A stretch of DNA of 64,000 nucleotides from Sulfitobacter donghicola DSW-25 = KCTC 12864 = JCM 14565. GTDB taxonomy: Bacteria; Pseudomonadota; Alphaproteobacteria; Rhodobacterales; Rhodobacteraceae. Under the pieces are notes generated by a model. That model was not told the origin of the DNA and did no database searches. It worked only from the letters and a program-made list of their open reading frames with translations. The stretch lies in contig NZ_JASF01000005.1 in NCBI RefSeq assembly GCF_000622405.1, positions 1,302,001 to 1,366,000 on the forward strand. The letters run 5' to 3'. Below are positions 41,869 to 50,703 of this stretch, in pieces; within the stretch, counting starts at the first letter, position 1; every line of letters begins with the position of its first letter. A program made the translations under genes and the position numbers.

Positions 41869-44448
41869 ATGAATCCACTACTTGCACAAGACACAAGTGC
41901 TTTGTCCGTCACATCGGCTCAAAAGCTCGCAATGGATTCGGATCATTCGAAAAGCGGTGAGCTGAACAAGCAAGATATTCAGACCCTTAGCATACCTCGG
42001 GACACTTCAGAAACTTTTGCAAACCTCTTTGCCGAAACCTCCAAAATAGAAGCTCCTGACAACCATGTTCATTCTGAAAGTGAAGCCGTTGAAACATCTT
42101 CCCAAGATGATGATCCTCTTTTTTTTGATGACCAGCTTTTGGAGGCTAACCCCCAGAGCCTAAAAGATGACGGCAAAGCTGCAGGCGGCTCGGCGCGCGC
42201 GATTAGCGCCTTGGAAAGGCTAGAGGACTTAGAGCGTTTTAATCCCTCACCATCCAGATTAGCCCTGCCAAATGAAGAGACCCGGATTTCAACACCCGAA
42301 GTTATTCAAAGCAAGCAAGCGGATACGTTCAACCTTTCTTCTAATGTAGCTTCCCGAACAATCGCCGCAGAAAACCCAGAAATACCGTTGAACAAACCAG
42401 GCGTTACCATCGCTGAAACCAATTCCGGTTCAACGCCCCCCCCGAAAGACCAAAATAAGGCCGATACCCCAGCACGACTGGCCCAAGCATTCGTAGCCTC
42501 GACAGAAACTTTGCCTGATAAAATCGCAGCTTCTGCAACTAATGCTCCGGTTTTAAATGACACTGTTCAAGCGCCCGTGAAACAGATTGAAACATCGAAT
42601 TCACGAGCGGATTCGACGCCAGTACCGCGTTCAAAAACCAACGATGTGATTCAGCCACTGACGGCAAACAACGAACAAAATGGTAAATCTAGCATTCCTG
42701 TTCTGAATAACGCAGCCCAATCGCCCCTAACACAGATTGAAACGGCGAATGCACCAGCCGATTCAATGCCAGTACCGCGTTCAAAAACCAACGACGCTAT
42801 TCAGCCACTGGCAGCAAACAACGAACAAAATGGTAAATCAAACATTCCTGTTCTGAATGACGCAGCTCAATCGCCCCTAACACAGATTGAAACGGCGAAT
42901 GCACTAACCGATTCAATGCCAGAACCGTATCCAAAAACCAACGATGTGATTCAGCCACTGACGGCAAACAACGAACAAAATGGTAGATCTAGCGCGCCGC
43001 CTTTGACAACAGAACATGGGGTAATGCCAGTAGAGGACAACAAGCACCAAAACACGCCCAACCTCTCGTCTACCGCAGGTCAAACGCCAAACCCACTAAA
43101 GGAACTGAAACTGCCTGAGGGCTATTCCGTAACATATTCGGACAAACAAGCTGCGGTAACAGCTGAGAACGATCATCTGGCTCGACAATCATCTTCGATA
43201 GCGCAAGCGCCTGCCAATGTTGATCCAGAGTTGCCCAAAGGTGAATTTCCGACTGCTAGCCTCAAACCCAATCCTCCGCAGACTGAACCTGTGGTGCAAC
43301 AGAGAGCTGTGCAGCCCCAACCTCATATAACAACGGAATCCGCGCAACCTGTTTCGCTGCAAACACCATTGCCCGCCTCCGTTTCCGACTCAATTGAAAC
43401 TACGCCTCCACAATTCGCCCTCAGTGAAAAATCAAACGCTGAGCACGCAACCATGCCAACGTTAACGCGGGACTCTTTTGGTCCTGCCAGAGCAGATTTA
43501 TCCCAAAAACTAACTGAGGGTATCGACGCACAAGTCAAATCCGCTATTCCACCTGTGAAGGCTGGTGAATCTGTGCCTCGCCCTTCAGCCCCCTCTATCG
43601 GTACGCCTGTAACAACATTCACCAGCGCGCCTTCAAGTGCGTCCATCATTCCTTCTGCTTCGGTAGAGGTTGATCAATTGACAGCAACGGTCACCGTTCC
43701 TTCCACTCCCTCGGCTATAGCCGTACCACCATCTGTTTCAGTGGCGCCCCTTCAGCCGGTTACTGTTGGTAAACCCACTGCTCGCGATTCAATGATAGCC
43801 CCAGATTCGACCGTATCGATGGACGAGGTCGAGCCTTTACCCGCTTTCGTTAAAACCTCTCCACAAATGCAGGTTGGCGCCTCTGCGCCAGAAACTCCAA
43901 CAACATCAATCGGCCTATCTAATACAAATTCCGACCCCTTGTTTTCAGCCACGCTAACAGCTGAACCATTGGAATTGGCCAGCTGGGAAACGGTTCGCTC
44001 TACCCAACAGAACTCAACTGTGGTTTCCAGGACGGACCTACCATCACAGGTAGCAAGGCAGCTCGCCGAAGCATTACCGCAGGCTAGCCAGCGACCGGTT
44101 GAGATTGCTCTTTCACCAGAAGAGCTAGGGCGTGTTCGAATGTCTGTCTTAACCGAAGAAAACATCATCACTATCAGCATCCATGCGGAGCGAAACGACA
44201 CCTTGGATCTTATGCGTCGGCATATAGATCAATTAGGGCAAAACTTCCGAAACATGGGCTACGAAGAAATTAACATCGAATTCGGCAATGATACTGAAAG
44301 CGGCTCATTCAAAGATCAGCCAAGCAGTTCAAAAGAAGGTGATGCAACCAAAGCAAAAGCATCATCTGCCCCTGCCAATTCAATAGACGAGCCAGCAACA
44401 GACCCCACAATCTCTGCGCCTAACAGCGGCGTCGACATCCGCCTTTAA
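41869..44448 (+). CDS. fliK: Flagellar hook-length control protein FliK
   Basis: An 859-residue ruler protein. A long, Pro/Thr/Ser/Gln-rich disordered N-terminal region (about residues 1-730) ends in the conserved FliK C-terminal domain (about 740-830) with RPVEIALSPEELGRVRMSV, ITISIHAERNDTLDLMRRHIDQL and LGQNFRNMGY. I set the start at the ATG at 41869 with AAAGG upstream. The middle carries three 50-residue tandem repeats (see the repeat entry). The protein is long for FliK. It is followed by flgD after 12 bases, so ruler and hook cap are coexpressed. Confidence 0.88.
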   Translation: MNPLLAQDTSALSVTSAQKLAMDSDHSKSGELNKQDIQTLSIPRDTSETFANLFAETSKIEAPDNHVHSESEAVETSSQDDDPLFFDDQLLEANPQSLKDDGKAAGGSARAISALERLEDLERFNPSPSRLALPNEETRISTPEVIQSKQADTFNLSSNVASRTIAAENPEIPLNKPGVTIAETNSGSTPPPKDQNKADTPARLAQAFVASTETLPDKIAASATNAPVLNDTVQAPVKQIETSNSRADSTPVPRSKTNDVIQPLTANNEQNGKSSIPVLNNAAQSPLTQIETANAPADSMPVPRSKTNDAIQPLAANNEQNGKSNIPVLNDAAQSPLTQIETANALTDSMPEPYPKTNDVIQPLTANNEQNGRSSAPPLTTEHGVMPVEDNKHQNTPNLSSTAGQTPNPLKELKLPEGYSVTYSDKQAAVTAENDHLARQSSSIAQAPANVDPELPKGEFPTASLKPNPPQTEPVVQQRAVQPQPHITTESAQPVSLQTPLPASVSDSIETTPPQFALSEKSNAEHATMPTLTRDSFGPARADLSQKLTEGIDAQVKSAIPPVKAGESVPRPSAPSIGTPVTTFTSAPSSASIIPSASVEVDQLTATVTVPSTPSAIAVPPSVSVAPLQPVTVGKPTARDSMIAPDSTVSMDEVEPLPAFVKTSPQMQVGASAPETPTTSIGLSNTNSDPLFSATLTAEPLELASWETVRSTQQNSTVVSRTDLPSQVARQLAEALPQASQRPVEIALSPEELGRVRMSVLTEENIITISIHAERNDTLDLMRRHIDQLGQNFRNMGYEEINIEFGNDTESGSFKDQPSSSKEGDATKAKASSAPANSIDEPATDPTISAPNSGVDIRL
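42550..42999 (+). repeat. Three tandem 150-bp repeats inside fliK
   Basis: Units begin at 42550, 42700 and 42850 (each starts GTTYTRAATRAC at the DNA level) and encode 50-residue blocks ending QPLTANNEQNG. Units 2 and 3 are nearly identical in DNA; unit 1 is more diverged. The period is a multiple of three, so copy number can change without a frameshift. Confidence 0.92.
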
Positions 44449-44460
44449 AAGGGAGCCAAC

Positions 44461-45135
44461 ATGACCATTTCCAGTGTTACCTCAACAGATACGACAAATG
44501 CTTCGACTTTCACTTCTGAAACCCTTTCGAATAGCTCGGTTTTATCTTCTGATTTTGAGACCTTCATCAAAATGCTCACCACCCAAGCGGAATATCAGGA
44601 CCCATTGGAACCAATGGACAGCTCTGAATATGCCGCTCAACTTGCGCAGTTCTCAATGGTGGAGCAACAGGTTCAATCGAATGATTTGTTGACCGCACTG
44701 ACCGCTCAACTCAGCGGCTCAACCATGGGGCAATTGGCAGGTTGGATCGGCATGGAAGCTAGAACAACCGAGCCCGTTCTTTTTGACACCGATCCGATTA
44801 CAGTACTTCCGACGCCGCCAGCAGGTGCGCAACAAATGGAACTGGTTGTCTATAACAACCAAGGTCAGGAAGTTGACCGTAACGCACTATCTGTTTCGAC
44901 GGATCCGGTTGTTTGGGCGGGCGTAGGCCAAAGCGGACAGCCTCTTCCAGCCGGCTTTTATCATTTTGAAGTAGAAGCAACAGGCGCCAACGGGATTGAG
45001 CTAGATTCGACCAAAGCAGAAACTTATGCCCGCGTTGTGGAGGTTCAAAACATAGGAACAGAGGCCACCGTAGTTTTCTCTGGTGGTTCTGAGGCATTGG
45101 CCTCAAGCGTTACAGCCCTGCGCGAAGGTTCTTAA
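44461..45135 (+). CDS. flgD: Flagellar hook cap protein FlgD
   Basis: A 224-residue hook-assembly scaffold. It has FETFIKMLTTQAEYQDPLEPMDSSEYAAQLAQFS (read from FIKMLTTQ...QDPLEPMD), the FlgD signature, and VEQQVQSNDLLTAL, then a FlgD Ig-like C-terminal region with LPAGFYHFEVEATG. It is the last gene of the flagellar island and converges with the FAD oxidoreductase gene, with stop codons overlapping at TTAA. Confidence 0.95.
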   Translation: MTISSVTSTDTTNASTFTSETLSNSSVLSSDFETFIKMLTTQAEYQDPLEPMDSSEYAAQLAQFSMVEQQVQSNDLLTALTAQLSGSTMGQLAGWIGMEARTTEPVLFDTDPITVLPTPPAGAQQMELVVYNNQGQEVDRNALSVSTDPVVWAGVGQSGQPLPAGFYHFEVEATGANGIELDSTKAETYARVVEVQNIGTEATVVFSGGSEALASSVTALREGS

Positions 45136-46460
45136 CAATCAGCCAATCCAAGAGCAGCATAGGCGATCGGCATCATGGCGCGGCGCCATCGCCCCAACTC
45201 AAACTTGGGAAGGGGCTCTTGCATTGCTTTGGGGTAAATTGCGTCAGGTTTCTTATGCTGGGCCAATTGGGCCAGCAACGCCCCGCTATAACTGCCCATC
45301 GCAATACCATTCCCATGGTAGCACATCCCAGCAAATAGACCTTCACACTGAGGGACAGCCCCAACAAAAGGCAAAAGAGAACGGGACAGGCAAACCATGC
45401 CAGACCACGCATGCTGCGCAGGGATTTCACGAAATGCAGGGAACATCTGGCCAAAATCTTTCCTGATTCTCGACCGCATCCGATCTTCGGCTTTCGCTCC
45501 TGTCTTCAGCCCCCCGCGCATCCCAAATAACATGCGCCGATCCGGGAGAAGCCGGAAATAGTGCAGCAGGTTTCTGGTGTCGAAAGACATCTGATCCGTG
45601 GTCCAGCCAGATTCACCTACCTCTGCTTCGGTCAGTGGCCGCGTAACGATCACATTTGATTGCGACGGCATATAGCGACCCGCCAACCACCTCGGCACAT
45701 CCTCGGACGAATAACCGTTTGTACCAATGATTACCCGATCTGCATGTAAGGCAAAGCCATTCACCCCCAAGGACCAACCGTTAGGCAGTTTCTCTAGCTT
45801 TGCCACTGTGCTGGATTCAAAAATTTTTGCACCTGCAGATATTGCAGCCCCAGCCAACTCGGACAGATATTTTCGCGGATTCAGCGCAAATCCTGCTTCA
45901 ACAGTCATCCCTCCATAGAAAGGTCCCGCCATCCCTAATTCGGCAAGATCACTCGCCCCATGCAAATAGCTTGGCACCCCATAGTTTTCAGCAACTGTTT
46001 GTGCGTGGTGCTTCAACCCATCCATGTGTTTTTGGCGATGCGCTAAAACAGTTTCACCCTTGGAATGTCGATCAACGTTCCATTGGTTTTGCGTGATAAT
46101 ATCATCAACGAACTCAACCGCGGCCAGTTCGGTTCTGCGCATCTCGATCCGACCCGAACGCCCAAACCGACGATCAAGAGCTTGATCGCTAGCCATACTG
46201 CCGCCCAAACAACAAAACCCGCCATTTCGCCCAGACGCGCCCCAACCTATGGTTTTGGCTTCCAACACCGTTACGTTAATTCCAGCACGCGCAAGATGCA
46301 GCGCCGCTGTTAGCCCCGTAAACCCTGCACCAATGATGGCGACATCCGTTGAACCCGAACTTCCCAAGGTTGGCATTGCTCGAATATCACAGGTTTCGTC
46401 CCACCAGCAGGTTTCACGAGGGCCTTCACCATAAGCGTATTCATTAAAAAGGCGCCTCAC
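45132..46460 (-). CDS. FAD-dependent amine oxidoreductase, PuuB-like
   Basis: A 442-residue DAO-type flavoprotein. The FAD dinucleotide motif GAGFTGLTAALHLARAG (about residues 43-59) follows a WWDETCDIRA leader, and SGRNGGFC follows it. A late GMCYHGNGIAMGSYSG closes the FAD site. This layout matches gamma-glutamylputrescine oxidase and related enzymes. The GTG start overlaps the stop of the upstream permease, so the gene is the last in a potFGHI-like operon. That makes a polyamine or amine substrate likely, though its exact substrate is unproven. Confidence 0.85.
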   Translation of the reverse strand: MRRLFNEYAYGEGPRETCWWDETCDIRAMPTLGSSGSTDVAIIGAGFTGLTAALHLARAGINVTVLEAKTIGWGASGRNGGFCCLGGSMASDQALDRRFGRSGRIEMRRTELAAVEFVDDIITQNQWNVDRHSKGETVLAHRQKHMDGLKHHAQTVAENYGVPSYLHGASDLAELGMAGPFYGGMTVEAGFALNPRKYLSELAGAAISAGAKIFESSTVAKLEKLPNGWSLGVNGFALHADRVIIGTNGYSSEDVPRWLAGRYMPSQSNVIVTRPLTEAEVGESGWTTDQMSFDTRNLLHYFRLLPDRRMLFGMRGGLKTGAKAEDRMRSRIRKDFGQMFPAFREIPAQHAWSGMVCLSRSLLPFVGAVPQCEGLFAGMCYHGNGIAMGSYSGALLAQLAQHKKPDAIYPKAMQEPLPKFELGRWRRAMMPIAYAALGLADC

Positions 46461-47275
46461 TCGGAGCGTTCAGCCGTCTGAGCATCCATCTGCGCGCGAA
46501 CTGTTTTTCGTTTGGAAATGAGTGATGCAGTGATCACGCCAATGGTCACAACACCAATCATCAATGTCGACAGCGCGTTAATCTCTGGGGAAACACCCAA
46601 GCGCACCGCGCTCCAGATCTTGATGGGTAGAGTGGTAGAAGACGGGCCAGAAACAAACGACGCGATGACCAGATCATCAAGGCTGAGCGTGAAAGCCAAA
46701 AGCCAACCTGAAATAACCGCAGGTGCGATAATCGGCAGCGTAACCAGCCGAAAGGCCTCAACTCGGTTACATCCCAAATCCAGCGCGGCCTCTTCCAGCG
46801 AACGATCAAAGCTCACCAATCGCGATGAGACGACAACCGAAACATAGCACATCGAAAAGGTCGTATGCGCCAAGACGATCGTGAGCACGCCACGATCCAA
46901 ACCGATGCCAATGAACAGCAGCAGCAATGAAAGCCCTGTAATGACTTCGGGCATAACAAGTGGCGCATAGATCATACCAGAAAACAGAGTACGGCCAAAA
47001 AACCGCCCTGCATTCACCAAAACATAGGCCGCCATTGTTCCAAGAATTGTCGCGAATGTGGATGAGATCACAGCCACCTTTAGGGTCACCCAAGCAGCGT
47101 TCAAAAACGCCTCATCCTGCAACAGTTCCCCGTACCATTTGGTAGAAAAGCCCGCCCAAACCGTAACCAGTTTAGAGGCGTTAAAGCTATAGATCACCAA
47201 TAGGATCATCGGCAGGTATAGAAAGGCAAATCCAAGGGTGAGAGACGTGATATTAAACGGGCTCAAACGCTTCAT
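46457..47275 (-). CDS. potI: Polyamine ABC transporter permease (PotI-like)
   Basis: A 272-residue binding-protein-dependent permease with six membrane helices. It contains the EAA loop EEAALDLGCNRVEAFRLVTLPIIAPAVISG and VTLKVAVISSTFATILGTMAAY. Its ATG at 47275 overlaps the upstream permease gene by 4 bases; a longer frame reaching back to 47377 would sit inside that gene. It partners the PotH-like permease. Confidence 0.9.
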   Translation of the reverse strand: MKRLSPFNITSLTLGFAFLYLPMILLVIYSFNASKLVTVWAGFSTKWYGELLQDEAFLNAAWVTLKVAVISSTFATILGTMAAYVLVNAGRFFGRTLFSGMIYAPLVMPEVITGLSLLLLFIGIGLDRGVLTIVLAHTTFSMCYVSVVVSSRLVSFDRSLEEAALDLGCNRVEAFRLVTLPIIAPAVISGWLLAFTLSLDDLVIASFVSGPSSTTLPIKIWSAVRLGVSPEINALSTLMIGVVTIGVITASLISKRKTVRAQMDAQTAERSE

Positions 47276-48147
47276 GCTTCGGCCTCCGCTTGTTTTTGCT
47301 GGTTCCGCTGGAACAGTACAATCGGCACGATCAGGATCAACAACAAGACCACAGCGACCGCAGATGCCACGGGCCAATCCCTGTTGTTAAAGAACTCTTC
47401 GAACAACACTTTGCCGATCATCAAGGTACCAGACCCACCTAACAAGGATGGGATCACAAACTCGCCCAGCGCGGGGATAAACACCAAGAAACAACCAGCG
47501 ATAATACCGTTCTTGGACAGCGGGATCGTGACCAGCCAAAAGGCCGATAAACGAGAACATCCCAGATCTTCGGCAGCTTCGATCAGGCTATCATCCATCC
47601 GTTCCAGTGCCGCATAGATCGGCAGGATCATAAAGGGAAGGTAGGTGTAAACGATGCCAATATAGACAGCGGCGTTGGTGTTTAGAATGGTCAGCGGCTC
47701 CGTGATCAAACCCGTCCACAACAAAAACTGATTGAGCAAGCCTTCATTGCTGAGAATGCCAATCCACGCATAAACCCTGATCAGGAACGATGTCCAAAAC
47801 GGCAAGATGACCAGCATCATCAAGGTCGGGCGCCATTCTTCTGGCGTGCGGGCCATGCCATAGGCCATCGGATACCCGACCAACAAGGTAAGCGCCGTAG
47901 AGATGACCGCGATCTTCAAACTGCTCAGGTAGGCTTTATAATAGAGGTCATCCGTGGTCAGAAAAACAAAGTTCTCGAAATCCAAACCTTGGATCAGTGC
48001 AGAAAACCCATCTTTCATTGTCGGCGCATAGGGCGGAATAGACAGCGCATAATCCGACAAGGAAATTTTGAACACGATAAAAAACGGGATCAAAAACAGG
48101 GCCAGTAACCAAGAGTACGGAACCGCGATCAACGCAAACTTACGCAT
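47272..48147 (-). CDS. potH: Polyamine ABC transporter permease (PotH-like)
   Basis: A 291-residue permease with six membrane helices, EAAEDLGCSRLSAFWLVTIPLSKNGIIAG as the EAA loop, and VILPFWTSFLIRVYAW, a segment strongly conserved in PotH/PotB. CAGGAGC precedes the ATG. A 57-base gap separates it from the ATPase gene upstream. Confidence 0.91.
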   Translation of the reverse strand: MRKFALIAVPYSWLLALFLIPFFIVFKISLSDYALSIPPYAPTMKDGFSALIQGLDFENFVFLTTDDLYYKAYLSSLKIAVISTALTLLVGYPMAYGMARTPEEWRPTLMMLVILPFWTSFLIRVYAWIGILSNEGLLNQFLLWTGLITEPLTILNTNAAVYIGIVYTYLPFMILPIYAALERMDDSLIEAAEDLGCSRLSAFWLVTIPLSKNGIIAGCFLVFIPALGEFVIPSLLGGSGTLMIGKVLFEEFFNNRDWPVASAVAVVLLLILIVPIVLFQRNQQKQAEAEA

Positions 48148-48204
48148 TCCGATTGCTCCTGTTTGAACGACGGCGAGGGGTAAATGCGGGGATCACAAAA
48201 ACGC

Positions 48205-49332
48205 TCATTCTGCCAATAGAACTCCGGCTGTCGCGTTCCAGCGGATCCAAACATCGTCTTCCCACGTGATATCACGGCGCGACAGACGGCGGGTGTTTGC
48301 AGTTTGCGCTTTGATGACCAAACCACCGGGTAACTCTACGTGGTAGGTGCTGAGGTTACCCAGATAAGCAATATCCAGAACCTTACCTTGCACGGCGTTT
48401 TCCGCCTTTTCAGGTTTGCCTTTTGTGATCGAAATCTTTTCTGGGCGGATTGCCAGATAGCATTCCTGACCGTCAGAGAATGCGCGCTCGGACGTTGCCA
48501 GAATGGGCGCTTGGTTCACGCCCCAATCAACGTAATACTGTTCTTTGTTCGCGGCTTTTGCCGTGCCTTTGATAATATTCACCTCACCAATGAAATCGGC
48601 AACATAGACACTATTTGGCGCTTCATAGATACCATCAGGCGTCGCGACCTGAATGATGCGACCCTCATCCATTACAGCAACGCGCGAGGCAACGGTCATC
48701 GCCTCTTCTTGATCATGTGTCACGATCACAAATGTTGTCCCTGTGGTCTCTTGGATGTCCATCAGTTCGAACTGGGTTTCTTGCCGAAGCTTTTTGTCTA
48801 ACGCCCCCAAGGGTTCATCCAACAGCAACAGCTTGGGCCCCTTCGCAAGGCTCCGTGCAAGGGCCACACGTTGGCGTTGACCACCAGAAATCTGGTGCGG
48901 CTTACGGCGTGCGAATTTTTCCAACCGCGTCAATTTCAGCATCTCTGAAACGCGGTCGTCTATCTGTTCCTTTGGCAGTTTGTCTCGTCTCAGACCAAAG
49001 GCGATGTTTTCGTAGACACTGAGGTGCGGGAATAAAGCATAGGATTGGAACATCATGTTCACGGCCCGTTGGTTCGGGGGAACAGCGGCAATATCCTGTC
49101 CTGCCAGCTCGATCGTGCCTTCGGAAATAGTTTCAAATCCTGCGAGCATTCTCATCATTGTTGTCTTGCCACAACCAGATGGGCCCAACAGCGCAAAGAA
49201 TTCTTTTGCGTATATATCCTGCGTCAGGTCATCAATCGCTACAAAATCACCATACCGCTTAGTAACATTTTTAAAGCGAATTAGGGGCTGTTCGTTGGGA
49301 TCATCCCACGGAGCAAAAACGGGTATACTCAA
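48205..49332 (-). CDS. potG: Polyamine ABC transporter ATPase (PotG-like)
   Basis: A 375-residue ATPase. It has Walker A GPSGCGKTT (about residues 54-62), SGGQRQRVALARSL, Walker B LLLLDEPLGALD, and a C-terminal TOBE-type domain. The only fitting start is a TTG at 49332, supported by AAGGAA 9-14 bases ahead; the nearby ATG is out of frame. The stop lies 57 bases from the permease start. It is downstream of the binding-protein gene in the usual F-G-H-I order. Confidence 0.92.
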   Translation of the reverse strand: MSIPVFAPWDDPNEQPLIRFKNVTKRYGDFVAIDDLTQDIYAKEFFALLGPSGCGKTTMMRMLAGFETISEGTIELAGQDIAAVPPNQRAVNMMFQSYALFPHLSVYENIAFGLRRDKLPKEQIDDRVSEMLKLTRLEKFARRKPHQISGGQRQRVALARSLAKGPKLLLLDEPLGALDKKLRQETQFELMDIQETTGTTFVIVTHDQEEAMTVASRVAVMDEGRIIQVATPDGIYEAPNSVYVADFIGEVNIIKGTAKAANKEQYYVDWGVNQAPILATSERAFSDGQECYLAIRPEKISITKGKPEKAENAVQGKVLDIAYLGNLSTYHVELPGGLVIKAQTANTRRLSRRDITWEDDVWIRWNATAGVLLAE

Positions 49333-49394
49333 GAGTCATGTTCCTTAGTCGGAGCAGGAAAGGACAGCGCCAAACGGCGCTGCCCGATTTTCAA

Positions 49395-50480
49395 TTAGGT
49401 ACCGGATTTAATCTTGGTCCAGCTACGTGTCACAACACGCTGTACCTTTGGCGGGTATGGCGTTGTGGTGAAGAGATTCTTCAGCGTTGCTTCATCTGGA
49501 TAGATCGCCGGATCACCGATCACATCTTCTACTAGATGCTCTTGGGATGCTTTGTTACCGTTTGCGTAATAAACATAGTTCGACGCAGCCGCCATGTTCT
49601 CCGCGTCCATGATAAAGTTCAGGAACTTATGTGCCCCGTCTGGGTTTGGAGCATCAACTGGGATCGCCATTTGGTCGAACCACATCTGCGCGCCTTCTTT
49701 CGCCGCGTGATAGGCAATTTCCACACCATTTTCGGCCTCGGCCGCACGATCGCGCGCCTGCAGGATGTCACCAGACCACCCGATTGCGACGCAAATATCG
49801 CCATTCGCCAGTGCATTAATATACTCTGAGCTGTGGAATTTCTGGATATAGGGGCGAATTTTCATCATCACTTCTTCGCCTTTGGCGAGGACTTCGGGAT
49901 CATGGCTATTCGGGTCTTCACCGATATAGTTCAACGCCATTGGTAGCATCTCGCTTGGAGCATCAAGGAAGTGCACACCACAATCGGCCAGCTTGGAAAT
50001 GTTGTCAGGGTTCAAGACCAATTCGAGTGAATCGATCGGAGCGTCCGCCCCAAGGATTTCCTGCACTTTTCCTACATTTGTGCCGATCCCCGTCGTGCCC
50101 CACATGTAGTTAATCGAATAGGCATTCTCTGGGTCGTACTGTTCTGTGCGGCTTTCAACCACGTCCCACATATTGCCAGCATTCGGCAGCTTGGATATGT
50201 CCAGTTTCTGGAATGCGCCCGCAGTAATCTGGCGCTGCAAGAATGTGCCCGATGGCACAACAACATCATAGCCAGAACCGCCAGCAAGCATTTTAGTTTC
50301 AAGAACTTCGTTGCTGTCAAAAACATCGTAAATCAGCTTGATGCCTGTTTCTTCTTCGAACTTGGCCAAGAGATCTTCATCGATATAGTCCGACCAGTTA
50401 TAAACACGGACTTCTTCAGCAAATGCTGTGCTGGCCATCAGGGCAGCTGCAGCGGTGCCGGTAAATAGCGTCTTCATCAT
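49395..50480 (-). CDS. potF: Polyamine-binding periplasmic protein (PotF-like)
   Basis: A 361-residue solute-binding protein. After a signal peptide (about residues 1-21, ending STAFA) comes EEVRVYNWSDYIDEDLLAKFEEETGIKLIYD, then SGYDVVVPSGTFLQRQI and NYMWGTTGIGTNV. These match PotF/SpuD-type putrescine/spermidine-binding proteins. It is the promoter-proximal gene of potFGHI and divergent from a class III aminotransferase. Confidence 0.93.
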   Translation of the reverse strand: MMKTLFTGTAAAALMASTAFAEEVRVYNWSDYIDEDLLAKFEEETGIKLIYDVFDSNEVLETKMLAGGSGYDVVVPSGTFLQRQITAGAFQKLDISKLPNAGNMWDVVESRTEQYDPENAYSINYMWGTTGIGTNVGKVQEILGADAPIDSLELVLNPDNISKLADCGVHFLDAPSEMLPMALNYIGEDPNSHDPEVLAKGEEVMMKIRPYIQKFHSSEYINALANGDICVAIGWSGDILQARDRAAEAENGVEIAYHAAKEGAQMWFDQMAIPVDAPNPDGAHKFLNFIMDAENMAAASNYVYYANGNKASQEHLVEDVIGDPAIYPDEATLKNLFTTTPYPPKVQRVVTRSWTKIKSGT

Positions 50481-50530
50481 TTTTGGGCTCCCATTAGTAA
50501 AGCTGGGTTATTCCCAGCATTGAAGAAAAG

Positions 50531-50663
50531 ATGATCAAATTTTCACAGAATGCCAAGTTAATTTAGCAAAAATGCAGTTTTTCTTGGCTTTTTGAGTAGA
50601 ATTTCACCCCTACGATAACAACATTGCACGAACCTGAGATTGACCAAACAAGAATTTGATCAT
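50531..50663. promoter_or_regulatory. Paired TGATCA-type elements between potF and the aminotransferase gene
   Basis: ATGATCAAATT at 50531-50541 is exactly inverted as AATTTGATCAT at 50653-50663, 111 bases apart, in the divergent intergenic region. Each copy lies 40-50 bases from one of the two starts and could be an operator for a shared regulator. The intervening sequence also carries a GCCAAG/CTTGGC repeat. Confidence 0.5.
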
Positions 50664-50703
50664 ATTTTAATCACAACAAGTTTTTTCCTGCAAGGAGCCT
50701 CTC

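Noticed and set aside
42550-42999. Direct repeats considered as a CRISPR array
   Set aside because: The units are contiguous 150-bp coding repeats in frame with fliK, with no spacers and no cas genes nearby.
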